Assembly: GCA_019843655.1 (NCBI GenBank)
Contig: JACDQD010000011.1
Coordinates: 7,978,604-8,042,603, forward strand
Direction: 5' to 3'
Length of the DNA stretch: 64,000 nt
DNA from: Lethocerus indicus
Taxonomy: Eukaryota > Arthropoda > Insecta > Hemiptera > Belostomatidae
A program made the translations under genes and the position numbers. Shown here one piece after another: positions 11,299 through 24,145 of this stretch; the first letter of the stretch is position 1, and each line of letters opens with the position of its first letter. The notes under the pieces were generated by a model. The model was not told the DNA's origin. It saw nothing but the letters and a program-made list of their open reading frames with translations, and searched no databases.

Positions 11299-14071
11299 TT
11301 CCTTCTCGGAATTGTCCGATTTTGTGACTATTATAAATCCAGAATGGTCCCACGATATTACGACCGCTATTAACCGTTTACTAGGGGGATATGGCGAAAC
11401 CGGTTTCCGATAAAACGATAGGCTGATCTTTTTTCCTATCCCGAACTTCTCCCCGTTGCCGATGAGTCAGCATCCCTCCCGACAGAGGCTCCCGCCCGGC
11501 CCCGACGAAAATTAACATACTTACCGCGCTTCGCGGCCAAAAGAAAAATGGTTACCGTCAAAGATTAAGTCAATAGCTTAACGGCGTTAATTGTGCTTGA
11601 AACGTTGTGCGGTGTTGCGCGGAGGATTTGTTTGAATTCAGATGAGTGTCAATGGGCTTATCTAATCGTGTTAACAAGCCGCCGCCCGAGCATTACAAGG
11701 GGCCTTCGACATTTACTCCCGATACGCAGCATAAATCCCGGCCGATTATTCAGCCTTAATAAATAATTCTTCGACGGCTCCGTGTACTTTAGCGTCCGCT
11801 TAAAAATAATATATTGCCTCGGCCTCTCTCTCTCTCTCTCTGTCTCTGTCTCTCACACTCGGAGCACTTGCCCCCTCCAGGTTAATTGTATGGCTGAAAG
11901 AACCCTATTCGAGTTTCATGATTATTTATGTAGTCCGATAAACGAAACGCAATTTCGATTATCGGCTGTTGCAGTTTTGGCTTTTCGCCATCCCAAGTAG
12001 CTTTAGATACTTAGTTAGTAGATACTTCATGGTAGTTACTCACTTCTTTTAAATTTTTGACCTTGGTTCCAAGTTTGTAAAATATCTTACAGGACTAATC
12101 CCGATTACGTGACCATACTTTTTTCGGAATAGAAAATTTGTCTTAGTAAACTATCCTAAAATGTAATTTTCTGTTAGTTAGTGATAATGTAATTTTTGTT
12201 AATAAAGCCATTCTATTACGCTTCTGATAGAAGCGTTTTAAATTGAAATCTTACGCAAAGAGATCACGCACCTCGGCCTAATCAGTATTCTCGCACATGT
12301 TTGAGAGCGATATTATACCGCAGTGTAGATCAGCAATGATGAAACTATTGCTTACTGGGGGGTGAGGTTATAAAGCTCTGAAAACGGGCCCGTTATTTAG
12401 CGGAGGCGGGGGGATTCATCGGGACCGCCTCAACCGGTTGCAAAATTTCACCGGCTGAAAAATCGCTCTCGAGTTTTTTCCAAGGTGTTCCGCTCGTCGG
12501 ATCGGTACCCCCTTCACATTCTTCCCGTGTCAAAACCGCGAAAAACTATAGTTTAGACTCTGATTCAGTTTCAAATGCGCTACTTACTCGGTTGATAACA
12601 AGTACACAGGAGTCAAACAAATTACAAAGTCAGTAAAAGCTATATAAACTCTTTTTTAACAAATAATCTAGTGTACATTAATATTTATAAATTATATCGT
12701 TTTGTTGAGTGTGTTATTAAGAATTCTATTGGGCATTTTATCATACTAGGTTCCACTGTTAGTATGATGTTGGATCTATAATATTTATTTCTGGTGGGAA
12801 TAGCAACCCCCCCCCCTGTCCATATTGTGACAGTATTAATTTGCGTTTGGAATACTCATAGTGGGCCGATTTCTGCTTCTCGCCATTTACAGTAGCATTC
12901 AACCAGTAAATGCCGATTTTCGACCAGTCGTCTTAAAACGTTTCTCTTAATGGAGTACTATAGGGGACCGGAGAAGGAGGATGTCGGTCCCAATTTGTTA
13001 TTCACCCTAGTGGGTGCCGGGTCCAGTTGTGTCGGGTCGGCGGTACGTCCCCTTTCAATGCAGCTACATACGAATACCCGATTAACGTCGGTCCGCCTCG
13101 GGTGCGTCACCCACCTCCCCACGTACGGACATCACTCGGGCCGGCACCGGGGATTAGAAACAAAAAATGAAACGTTACCGAAAGCTCCTCCCGTGAGGCC
13201 GGGGTGGTCCACTTCCTCCCCGGTGGACACCGCACACGGAATGACAATAACGGCCCGTTACATTATCATCTTCGAATAACGTTTCATGGGACGAGAAACG
13301 GAAATGCGTTTTCCTTTCTGGTAATGAAAACAATTGACCATAATACTGAATTTATACCGCGGCATCGACCCCTTTTTGTTGTGCCGCCTCCTGAGTCATG
13401 TCATACTGCCTTTACAGTAAACTATAATTGTCTTATAATATTGTACGCTTTTAAGCTGCAAGTTCAACAACAATGGCATATATAGATGTTGGGTTAACAA
13501 ATATTTTGCTCAAAATGTGAATTTAAGAAATACTATTGTTATTTTATAGCTGTAATGATAACGGGTTTCCCGTGAGGGATAAATCAGATGGGTGAGAACT
13601 GCCCAATTCGTCGTGACCGTTTTAATGAACTACAAGTATTGTGATTGCGCTGTATCAATTTCGAATTTGTAGATAATGACAAAATTATAGGCCGATAATA
13701 ATCCGAACAGTTTAAAGACCGAAAGGCGGGCTTTCTTCGAGCGGTTTCACGTCCGACGTCACTGTAGAGGACGGCTCGACTTGGGTGGCTCTCCGGCGGG
13801 CCCCCCATTACGGGATTAGGGGGCCTGTCGTGATTATAAATTTCCGATGCCGAATATGGGTTAGAGTGAGCGTGCCCATCGGTAACGCCCGTGTAAATCG
13901 ATTCCCAGGCCCGTCGCTGAACCGGGGATGCTCCCGAGCTCTTTGTCAATAACCGACAGTCGACCCTCTCCATTTTGACCTCTCGCTGGGAAACATTCCT
14001 TCAATAGCGCGTTATCTGCCCTACTGATTTCTCCATTTCTCCCTACATTCAAGGCCTAATAATGAAAATAG

Positions 14072-14330
14072 TGATACCGTACATTTCGTGTGTCTCTGTC
14101 TCCTCTCGCTGGTTTCGTCTTTTGCTGGACCGGTTTCGGCTGCTCGCCACGGTACAAGTGACAGTCAGAGTGCAGTGGGGACGCCCAAAAAACATCCAAA
14201 GTGCCAAAAGTGAATAACACCGCTACTGAAGGTGGCGAGCGGCCGAAACCGGTCTAGCAAAAGACCAAACCGGAGAGAGGAGACGAAAACACACGAAATC
14301 TACGGTATTCCAACCCCTCGCAGACCTCGC
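14072..14330. mobile_element. F1 fold-back element, near full length
   Basis: Left arm starts taccgtacatttcgtgtg and continues with tctcctctcgctggttt and gctggaccggtttcggctgc. The right arm is the inverted counterpart (gagcggccgaaaccggtc, agaggagacg, cacgaaatctacggtattcc, aacccctcgcagacc). The interior keeps gtgcagtggggac, aagtgccaaaagtga and aacaccgctactgaagg. Same family as the copies listed below. Confidence 0.85.
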
Positions 14331-15220
14331 AGAGAGAAAATATATTAGAAAGTAGTACCAACATACCGTATCCTGTTGACAAATGAGTGTTAACAAAGAT
14401 TTGTTGGATGGAAGAGTTTATTGTTCGTAAATGTCATACCAGTAGCAACTGTTCGCGTTCGCGGCCAAATTTTTCACATGACCCAAATTTAAGTGTAGTC
14501 AATATTATTTATAGTTATCGGACTGTAGTCAGAGCGCTGTGACGTTTACTATACATTAGTCGGGATATATTGGGGCGCCGAAATTTTTTTTCAATACGCG
14601 ATATATAACATATAGGTGCTTACTCGTAAACCTCGGACGCGTTCGACCGTTTCAAATTTGGAGACCGCGAGTTAATTTCGGTTAACCGACCGTGGGGGCC
14701 GTGTCGAAAAGTTTCGACGCTGAATCGATCCGGACCCCACCCCGGCATTACGGAGGTCATAAATCGTTGTGGGTGGAAAGCTCTAGTGGAATTTAACTCA
14801 GAAATAGACTTCGAGTTTGGACGATTCGTCCAACGTTGAGAGTTTCTAAATGCCCATGCAGAAATCCGCATTCAGTCTGACAAAAATCCTCATGAGCGCC
14901 AAGTATATATACATTACTTTGAGAGACCTGTTTGTCTCGAATGGTTTGAATTATCGGAATGTTTCCTGTATACTCCGTTTGGCCGACGCTAAACCGGTTC
15001 GCCGCCGTCGTCGTCGGTAGCATACCGCCCGGTAAATTAATGAGGCGGCATGCGTATCGATCACTATTACTGCGTCGATTTTTTCGCCCACTGGACCGGC
15101 TCGTTAATTCTGATTTCTACACCCCTGAGGACTACTGATCTAAAAACTGTGTCCAGAGGCCTTCTGGGGCGCCTCTAATGAGCTTTATGTGTGCGGAATA
15201 GAGCTGAACAAGTGTATAAG

Positions 15221-15500
15221 TGTGAAAATTCTGCACTCAACACTGTCTGGAGACTGGTCCTTTAACCTTTCCTTCAGAACATATTTATTCCTCTTCATCC
15301 TGGGCTCATTCTTGCCGTCGCCCCCCCCCCTCTCCCGAATATACTTTAGGGCACTTTTTCTTGTTTCCAAACGCTTGAACTTCGTCTACTGACAGTGGGG
15401 TAAACCTCGCAGAGGGAACACCTTATCGATAGGTAGTGGCGGTTCTCTGCGGGTCAAAGAACGCTCAGACGCCCACCGCTTACACGAGGTCTCTTCTGCC
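15221..15500 (+). repeat. F2 dispersed repeat, copy 1
   Basis: ctggagactggtcctttaac, gggctcattcttgccgtcg, cccgaatatactttagg, cagtggggtaaacctcgcag, aaagaacgctcagacgccca. The same blocks recur in the same order at 51446-51745. Class unknown. Confidence 0.65.
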
Positions 15501-18500
15501 TCCCTGGTCCGGTACGGTATTGCCGCTCTGTATCCTGTTAAGGCCTGAACGGTGTTGTACGTAATTATTCTGTACGCGGGGGACCCGTACGCCTCTCGTA
15601 TCGCCGGCGGGCTGTTCCACCGATTGGAGCCGGAAGAGGTCCGGGGCGATGATATATATAGATCCTCATAAATATTAAACGCGTTAGAGTCACACGCGCT
15701 TTTTCCAGGTCGGCCATTTATAATTCGGACCGAATTAATTTAGATGGGTCGAAAATCGACTTTCCGACTCGGGGTCGACGGCGGGCTCGGGCTCAGGGCG
15801 CGCGTCTCCGGATCACTTGGGCGCGTGATTATAAATCGTGTGGGCGGAAAGAGGTCCCCCCCAAGCCACCACTTCACATAACGCCCCGTGTAAATCGGTA
15901 ACGAGCCGCGGGTTTGTCAATAACGAGCGGCGTCCGATGATATATGCCGGGTTGTTGTTTGACCGTGGGGGGGGGGAGTTGGGTCAGTGACAGCTAATCT
16001 GCGGCCGGGGCCCCCCCGCTGCTCCCGCGCCCAATTTAATAGCCGTCATAAATAACGCGGGGAAGGGGGGGGCCGCACTAATAACGCGCTGAACCTGTTT
16101 GTCCGCGCCCCCTGTTCACAACAGAGCCCTAGCGCGGGGCGGAGTGGAGAAGACAAAAGCTCCAATTACCAATTATATCTCAATTGGGGGCGAAGCCACC
16201 CCCCTCCTCTTCCTCCCCCCGCGGGATTTATGGCGAAAAATACCGAGTTTACGGCCGGAGTAAGGCCGCAATTAGACCGAATCGAGGATGTTCTCTGTCT
16301 GTGGAGAAAATTGACCGGCCGTGAATATGCATGAGGCACCGCCCACTTTGATTTAGAAGCCCCGGCCCCCCTATCCGAACCGCCCTGACCGACGTATCTT
16401 CTGAAATTAAATATTTATTTGTTCGCGTAATACTTGTCGACACGTATAGAACCCTCGTAAATATTGTAGACAGTTATATTTCTGTCACCCGTCAGGCTGA
16501 CCCTTTAAATGCATTTCCTTTTCGTTGTGGGCTCTTTCATACCTTGCTAAGGGATGCTTTTCCACGTTTTCGTACACAACACGGATTTCCTCCTTTCCCG
16601 CTGAAACGAAAATACTGAAACGCTAGTTTCAAAAAATACAAAAATCCTTCCCGCGAATTCATATCGAGGTCTAGTGGGATATTCAGATATCTGATTTCGT
16701 ACTGCCGGTTTCGGAATAACGCCATCGACATCATTACTTAGAACCCGATCAGAGTCGTTACTGAAATGCGTTTTTGTAATCAATTTTTGTTTTGTCGACA
16801 ATCATATATTTCGAAATTTTATTGAAAGTGATTTGCAGATTATTGTTATTAACGATTCACCGTGTTTTCGCCCTTGCTGAACCTCTGATTAGACAGATTT
16901 GGTCGGTAACATATTAAAAAAACATTACTGTAGTACACAAGGCGTTCCTGCGGTTTATACCAACGACGCTGCTAATTTTATTCCGAAAATAACACTAACG
17001 CTGTGGGTAATAATTTTGTATTTATCGCTATTAAATTACCAATATAATGGAGGACGACTAATCCATGATTAGTCATGATTACGCTGCGGGAGTTAAAGTT
17101 TACGACGCGCCGAACGTTACAAGAGTAAAGTAATATTTATGCGTTAAATGGAGCGTTAAATTCTCACTCGGTTGAACATAAGACTGTCCCTCTCCGTGTA
17201 CGGATATTTTACAAGCGGCTAACAGACTAATGCTTAGCGAAGTGCTTAGAGGTCGCAGTAGGGTAAGTCCGCTTCTGGTTGGGACACGGCTGTGTTGAAG
17301 GTTGTTGGAAACGGGCTGTCACACATTTGATTTCTTTCGCCCGCGTATCCGAGCGGAATTAAATGTAAATCGTCGTAAACCAGTCTCCAATCCTCTGTCA
17401 GCTCCATACTCGCCCCTTTTCTTATGACGACCCTACAGGATTGACAGAGCCGGTAAGGAATCTTCTTTCATTCCACCACCAAACAAAACCGGATAATGGA
17501 TGGCCGGCCGTATTAGTTCTTCCACGTCGACTCTGCCGACATCCACTTAATATCTTTATTTTCAATCATTCCGCAGAATTGTACAAATAATCAACATCAA
17601 TTGGAACATATTGTCATATGTGGTAACAGTGTTGGGAGAAGGCGTGACATTTTAGATACGTTCTCATAAGGAATTTACGAATTGACGGGGTATGACCGTA
17701 TTCTGAATTTTTTAATCGCTGCACGGTCAAGTGTAAGCAAATGGCTTACATTTGGCGCGACAGAAGATGCTAGAAGACTCCAGAAGACTGTAGCTAAATC
17801 TAATGATTTTCCACCGGTCTCGTATAATCATTTTGCATGTTGGTCCACGTAAATATCAGGCAAATAACGATTTATAGAACCGATTTCTTTAAAAATAAAT
17901 AAAAGAGTCTAGTTTCGCTAATTATTATATAAATATTAATACGTATTTAAATCGCAGTAATATATCGGTACTCGTAATTGAATTCTCGGGCCGGGGCCGG
18001 TCAATTTTCTGTGCAAAGGAAATTTCCCATCATTCCTCATCAGGTACGGTCACGTCATCTCCTGGACGACCCGGGTTTAGAAACACTCATTAAGCTCGGT
18101 CTTCGAATGCCGGATGGGTAGGGAAGTAGAAATAATTTCTCCGAATACTCGAAATTGATAATCAGCGTAACTGTTACTACAGTTTCCGGGCCTTGGGTTA
18201 TTAGAAAGTCCAACAGGTTTCTGGCCATTGTTATAGATCATTCGATATTGTTAGGCGTCGAAAACCAAAAGAAAGAGACAGGATGCGTTATATTGGAAGT
18301 CAACGTGTTTAAGCCCCGTATTAAGAGCTTGCGCCGGATACGCTTTTATAAAATGCATGAATTTGAGGCCGTCATTTGAAAATTCATAGCCGCCCATGAG
18401 GATATGGGGGGACGGAGCTATCCATTAGGCGGGGGAGCCCATTAAGGGTAATTTAATAAGTGTCGTAAATAAAGGGGGCGGACGAATTAGTAATGGGTGG

Positions 18501-19030
18501 GGGGGGGGGCTGGTAGGGTGGAGACCGTCCCGAGTATAACGTCTCACTTCTGGGCTAAGATAGCGACAAGATAATTACAATAATATATGACAGGGGCTCA
18601 GCTCGGAGCGAGCAAATACAACACAATGTGCCGATAAATCAGCGCCGGTGTACCGGACGCCGGGCTCGGCCTCCTCTCCCTCCCCCCTCACCCTCCCCTC
18701 ACCCTATCATAATTGCCATCCAGATAGACCGCTCCAGGAATTACGACGGATACACGACCCGGCCGAAACGTGTAAAGATCCATCGATCTGGACCAAATTG
18801 TTGTTTAAGAGGTACCCGTAAAGCGGAGGGGGGGGGGTGGCGGGGGGAGGTTATGGAGGCGCTCCGGTGCCCGCGCAAATATGCCCGCATCTCGACCGCC
18901 CCACTCGTTTCATAGACCTCGAGCCCAAATATTTATTCTCAGAACAAGATTACGCTCCCCGGGAATAGGAGTGATATCCACTATAGACAGTAGAGTATAA
19001 CAGTTTACTATTTACCGGGTATATAATAGA

Positions 19031-19215
19031 TATGAGCGTTCACAATCAGCAAGAAACAAATCTGGAGATAATAGAAATAAAAAAGAGGCGAGATGGCAAG
19101 AAATACCTGAATTTTCTCCCTTTTGTATAGAATATATAAAAAAACATATAGCGTTCATGATTAGCAATGAACATAAACCTAGAGATAGTATAGAGATAAG
19201 TGGCAATATGAAAGT
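19031..19215. repeat. Diverged tandem duplication, period about 120 bp
   Basis: gagcgttcacaatcagcaag, aaacaaatctggagataata and gaaataaaaaagaggcgaga recur as tagcgttcatgattagcaat, gaacataaacctagagatag and gagataagtggcaatatga. It lies just before the F1 copy at 19243. Confidence 0.6.
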
Positions 19216-19242
19216 TGAGAAAAACAGTATAGAATATAGTTT

Positions 19243-19418
19243 AGAATACCTGTTTTTTTGTCTGCGAGGGGTTGCAATGCCGTAGATTTCTTGTGCTTCT
19301 GTCTCCTCTCGCCGGTTTGGCCAACTAACACCGCTTCTGAAGATGACGAGCAGCCGAAACCGGTCTAACAAAAGACCAAACCAGCGAAAGGAGATGGAAA
19401 CACACGATATCTACTGTG
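19243..19418. mobile_element. F1 fold-back element, short interior
   Basis: It begins acctgtttttttgtctgcga (the long end of F1), then gtagatttcttgtg, ctcctctcgccggtttggcc. It runs directly into aacaccgcttctgaagatg and the right arm ending cacacgatatctac. The central part is missing compared with the copies at 26657 and 35047. Confidence 0.8.
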
Positions 19419-20624
19419 TATAATATATATGTACATGTATTCCGACATATGATTGTTTTCAAATAATTGTCAAGGGTTGTAAAGCAGGATTCGGTCATCA
19501 CTGAAACTCCTAAAGTAGTAATTGGAATCATCCTTATATCTGATATATTATACAATCGTATTCTCGTTTTTATAACTAGTAGACGTTATGTTTCACTCAC
19601 ATAACGTAGTGTTTTGAAATTAAATTTAATTAAGTTAAAAAACCGGGACCCTGTCCCGGGAGAAGCCCCTCAACCCCCCCTCCCCCCTCCCGGGTGAGAC
19701 GAGTGCGCATCCCGGGTCCCAATAAGGCCCGCCTAAGTCCCCCCGGAGGGACTTAATGGGGGGCCTAGAGTCCACCTTTCTAAACAAGGGAGACGTCTCT
19801 TATTAAGAACTTATATTCCTCCGAGCCGGCCGACCCGAGTTGAATATGATGCGCCTGGTTTTGGTTCATCGACCCGAGTCTCTTAGACGGTACTTCCAAT
19901 TAGAAGAGGGTGGGTAAGAGGACACAGTGTCTTGTGGATGATTGAAACCGCTGATACATAAAAGCCTCTTGTACATTCGAGTTTTATTCGAACCGCCTTT
20001 TATAAGTTACCGGACTAATTGGCCCTCGGTGGAGTACAGTTAACTTTCATACGTCCATAGACTGTGACTGGTATTAATCACAATCTTAATAACAATAGCC
20101 TACTTTAAAATAAATGGAAGCGGGATCTCTTTAGCGAAAACCATCGGCAGTTTTTTAAATTAGTGAGCATACCGCCAATCTACACTAGTTTATTATTAAT
20201 ATTTAGCTCTCTCTCGACAGGGAAAATGAAAATTTTGTTACAATTATCAACTTCATGTCTGAGGCTGTCTCAACTTTAACAGTGCAACTAATAAACGCGA
20301 AAGATTTACTGATATAGACCGAATTTCGAATAGCTATTTCACAATTGGATTTAGGCATTAGAATTTTGTATAAAAGAATTATTTTAGTTATAGGTCGCAG
20401 GATTCCATACTATTTTTTCCCAATTTTATTGTGTCCATAGTTCTTAATGGAAGTTCGGATTTAGTTTTATTGGCCTTTTAATCGGCCCGGCGTAAATTTG
20501 ACGTTTCACGAAATTTTCGCTTTCCTAAACACGAAATTTAACCGCGACCTAACACATCTTCGTCCCAATTAGATATCCGAGGAGGTCGAAGAGGACGCGA
20601 ACGGTAATTGGTTACCGGGGCCGC

Positions 20625-20630
<6 letters not shown>

Positions 20631-20669
<39 letters not shown>
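20631..20669. repeat. (TC)n microsatellite
   Basis: About 19 uninterrupted TC units. GA/TC runs of this kind can bind GAGA factor in insects. Confidence 0.95.
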
Positions 20670-20673
<4 letters not shown>

Positions 20674-21863
20674 ACAAAAGAAATGACTTCCTGGAATAGG
20701 GAGTTGAACGGGTTGGGACAGAGAAGATCCCCTTATCCCAGAGGTGTTAAGGTGAACGCCGATTGGAAATCAAATCCGAGGATTCTTCCATCGTCTTAGT
20801 AGAGCCATTTAACCGGGAAGGGTTAATTAGTGGGATTAATCGCCACTAATCCAACTCCCGGATAACATACAATTATATATTGGACCCCTATACTTTGAAA
20901 CTATAGTATAAAAAATACCATACTTCCATATTAATAATAAATACTAAAATTGTGCACGTCTTAAACACATACTCCAGTATTTTAGGCATCAAATTTTTAT
21001 TTTGTTCCTTTAGATTATTTTTTCGTTTTAATCTTCATACTCTCTTCCTGGAGTGAATAAAATTTATAACGCAAATCGTTATAGACGTTTTTACAATAAG
21101 TCTTTTATGATTCTGTCCGTAGTATACTGTATATTAGGTATCTTATAAGGGGTTGCTACTGAAGATGGCGAGGGGTTGAAACCGGACTAGCGTAGATAAG
21201 ACTAATACGATTATTATTTGTATTTGACAGTGCCCGTACGAGAATCCATTATACTGGGCCGTCGTAGGCGTGGAGGAGACCTCGAGGCCGAAGCCCCGAC
21301 TATAAGTTGTACTTGGCGCTTGCGCTTTTTATGCTTTGTCCCGGCCGAGATAAGAAATCTGCCGGCTTAATGGCACCGTAATCCGCATTATTTGTTATAA
21401 CCCCCCCCCCAACCTCTCCGCCCGACAAACCGTAGAGGCGCGGAAACTCTGAAGCCGCCGTAGATTAGGATCTACAAGCTCCGGGAAAGATTAGAAGAAT
21501 ATAAAAATCGAAACTATCCCGGGAGCGCGAGTGTTTTTTTTTGTTTCGCGATCCCTATCCAATAGGGAGACAATAGAAATATACCCGTCCTCGTTTTATA
21601 GCTGTAATTGCATAATAAGAAGTTGGGGCTGGGTTTATATGGCGGTGTGTTCTTATGTAAATGGTGCCCGGCCTCTTCCATTGTACGGCTTTTTACGCGG
21701 CTTGTAACTCTGCCCCCTCGGCTTGTTGTTTCGCGACTACCGTGTCCCCGCGCGACCTCTCTTCTATTTATATTTTTATTTTTATAACGCTTCTATCCCG
21801 GCCTCTGTGTCTCACCCGGTCGCAAAAACTGAGTCAGCGCAACGAGTCGGAGCTTTATAAGTC

Positions 21864-22012
21864 CTACCGTAGATTTCGTGTGTTTCTGTCTCCTCTCGCC
21901 AGTTCGGTCTTTTGCTAGACCGGTTTTTGGGCTGCTCGCCGTCTTTAGTAGCGTTGTTACTACTTGTACAGTACAAGTGACAGTGACAGTGCAGTGAGGA
22001 TGCCCGAAAATC
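21864..22012. mobile_element. F1 element, left half only
   Basis: It holds the left arm (ctaccgtagatttcgtgtg through gctagaccggttttt and gctgctcgccgtc), the interior tagcgttgttactacttgta, then cagtgcagtgaggatgcccg, and ends abruptly. The right arm is absent. The minus-strand frame at 21793-22047 is repeat sequence, not a gene. Confidence 0.75.
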
Positions 22013-23619
22013 ACTTTACGAAGCTTGGGCTTCCCCAATCCACGCATTACTGCCGTTTCGGCCTAGAATTGCTTTTTACAGCCCTCCCGAGGACACTCCT
22101 TCTTATTCTAGACATGCAATAGACAGTTTTTTGTTTGTTTAATCTTTTTTCTGGGTGAAATTTGTGATAGTTTCGCCTTAATTACTATCTGTAGACTGTG
22201 TGCTTTAGCCTTAAATCCTGAACTGACTTGCTCTTCTCCACTGTAGGTTCCTCACCGTGAAAATTCGCTCGCGAAATTTTTCCCCGTATCCGATCATGAT
22301 AAACTGTTCTGGAATTACTATAATAAAGTAATCAATATTAATTAATGCCCTCTTTGGTTGTAATTTCGAACGAAACGGGACAGCAGATTATTGTACTATT
22401 TTTAGCTTAATTCATCCCATCGGTGTAGCGATCAGCCCTAATTACATTCCAACAAATTAAAGAGTGAGACATCGGCGGGAAAGACAAGCAGAAGAAACCG
22501 GTTGAAAACAACCCAAGGGAGGACGAAAAAAGATGGCCGGGAGGGGGGGGGTTGGAGGGAACAAGTGTCACATAAAAATCTAACCGGGCGGTAAAAGTGC
22601 CAAGTGGCGACGCGGCTCACGAGTTAGTGGGCTTTAAAAAAGCACTAAAAACCAACTCCCGGCGGGGGCTTCGCTCAACTTTTAAGTCCCGCAGTAAAAG
22701 TCGCTGTCGGCCGGCCACCCCCCTCCCTCCCGGCCATCAACCGGTCATTTCTAACCTCTTAACTATTTTCGGACATAGTTAAAAACCGGCCTGTAAATTG
22801 TTAGAGCTCTGTTTCACTCGCCAAAGTGTAACCACCTTGTTAGTTGTAAATATATGCATATTAGTGTCCCGAAAGTCGGGTTCAAATTTTGATATGTCAT
22901 TACGGTAAATGGTTCGTTTCTCTTTGGACCACAAGGGATACAAACAAAAAATAATAAAACCTGTATATTTTGTCTGCAAAAATACAATTTTCCAGGTTTG
23001 TATTATGAGAAATAAATTGTTCCGTTCTTATTACACTTATCGGACTTCAATTGCTGCCATAAGTCATAACACTCTGAAACTTCTCCGACGTGTTGTGACA
23101 ATAGAAAAAAAATATGCTCCAGCGCCAGACCATATTTCTCGAGAACTCTTGAATGGGGAAAAAGGAATTCCGCCTCAATTATCCTGGCGAGCTCTGCCTC
23201 TCTGTTTCTCGTCGCGTTTAATTATAGTTCCACGTAGGATTTATGCGAACAAAAAGGCTGAAAAGGGGGTTAATAAATTAGCCGGGGTGCAATTACACCG
23301 CGGTTAACCCAACATGGACCGGCGTAAAGTGTTTAAACTGTCGGCTCCGAGGGTTGAACAGCGTGGGGGACAACTTGAACTTGGAATCGGCAGGGGTCCA
23401 ACTTCGGGCTTAGCGAAATCCCGGTCCTATAATTGTCGTAGTTCGCATGTAAAGATTAAAGAACAGGGCGATTGTTGTCCGGCTTCGGCTTCTCGCCACC
23501 GCCAGTAATAAACCAACGCTGGAGCATCCTTAAAAATGTACTCCAACAAGAATGTACACTCACTTGGTGCGATTGCTTGTCGAATACAATGTTTTTTTTA
23601 AAAATAGGAGATATAACTC

Positions 23620-23848
23620 AAAAATGAGTCCTATTTTATTCCTCGAACTGTGGGGTTCGGCCAAACCGAAAAATATCGGCAAAATCCAAACTTTACAGTC
23701 GAAAATATTAAGGACAATAACCGACACACCCTACCTTGTCTCCAACCTCACCCTACACACAGATATTAAACTCCCGTTTGTCCGAGACCTTGCCATACAA
23801 AAATACAACAAATCAACTCACGAGTCACCCATCATCATAATCCACTAG
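23620..23848 (+). pseudogene. Jockey-like LINE fragment, C-terminal end of ORF2
   Basis: The frame opens at 23552 and is recognisable from about 23620 as ELWGSAKPKNIGKIQTLQ, SKILRTITDTPYLVSN, LTLHTDIKLPFVRD. This is the conserved region downstream of the reverse transcriptase in jockey-type non-LTR retrotransposons. It ends at a stop at 23846-23848 and is followed by cacgtgatct and A-rich sequence. The rest of the element is absent (5' truncated). A TTAA MITE follows at 23917. Confidence 0.85.
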
Positions 23849-23916
23849 ACCAAAGGAATTGTCCACGTGATCTGTGTAATTTGTAAAATATAATAGGGAT
23901 AAAAACAACAATAATA

Positions 23917-24145
23917 TTAACCCCTTAACGCACAGATTTTTTTTAAATCAATTTTTAATTCAATTTTAAAAATCAATTTTTTTAATGTAAAAAACACTCT
24001 AGATCATTGTCTTGGCAAAAAAAAATATTTTCAATTCTCAGATTATATTCGAGTGTGAAAAATTATAGCAGCATAAAATACAACGCCGCTCGAATTATTT
24101 CGAGTGTGCACAGTTTGGCCTGTTTAGCACAAGTTAAGGGGTTAA
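23917..24145. mobile_element. Second TTAA-flanked MITE type (ccccttaac ends)
   Basis: The left edge is TTAA plus ccccttaacgcacaga; the right edge is gcacaagttaagggg plus TTAA. The ends are inverted and differ from the ccctctatgggc family. The interior is very AT-rich with two gtgtg blocks (tattcgagtgtgaaaaatta and ttcgagtgtgcacag). It sits at the 3' end of the LINE fragment at 23620-23848, whose A-rich tail appears to resume after 24145. Confidence 0.7.

Larger units (their letters stand above)
6322..14071. other. Intron block, mostly unique sequence
   Basis: Apart from the F5 copies at 7429, 10770 and 11030, the poly-C run and the short direct repeat at 8332, I see nothing. 8160-8640 and 10270-10640 are GC-rich with short AT words. 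12950-13485 and 13584-14052 have frames of 109, 93 and 129 codons with no recognisable domain. Confidence 0.5.
14331..23551. other. Intron block, mostly unique sequence
   Basis: It contains F2 (15221), F1 (19243, 21864), the tandem duplication at 19031 and a TC tract. 15430-16250 is GC-rich with repeated short words such as aataacg and ataaatc. 16440-18990, 19420-20630 and 22020-23550 show no feature I can name; the frame at 22909-23307 (132 codons) has no recognisable domain. Confidence 0.5.

Noticed and set aside
12950..13973. Frames of 109, 93 and 129 codons.
   Set aside because: They overlap GC-rich unique sequence, have no domain, and lack convincing splice sites.
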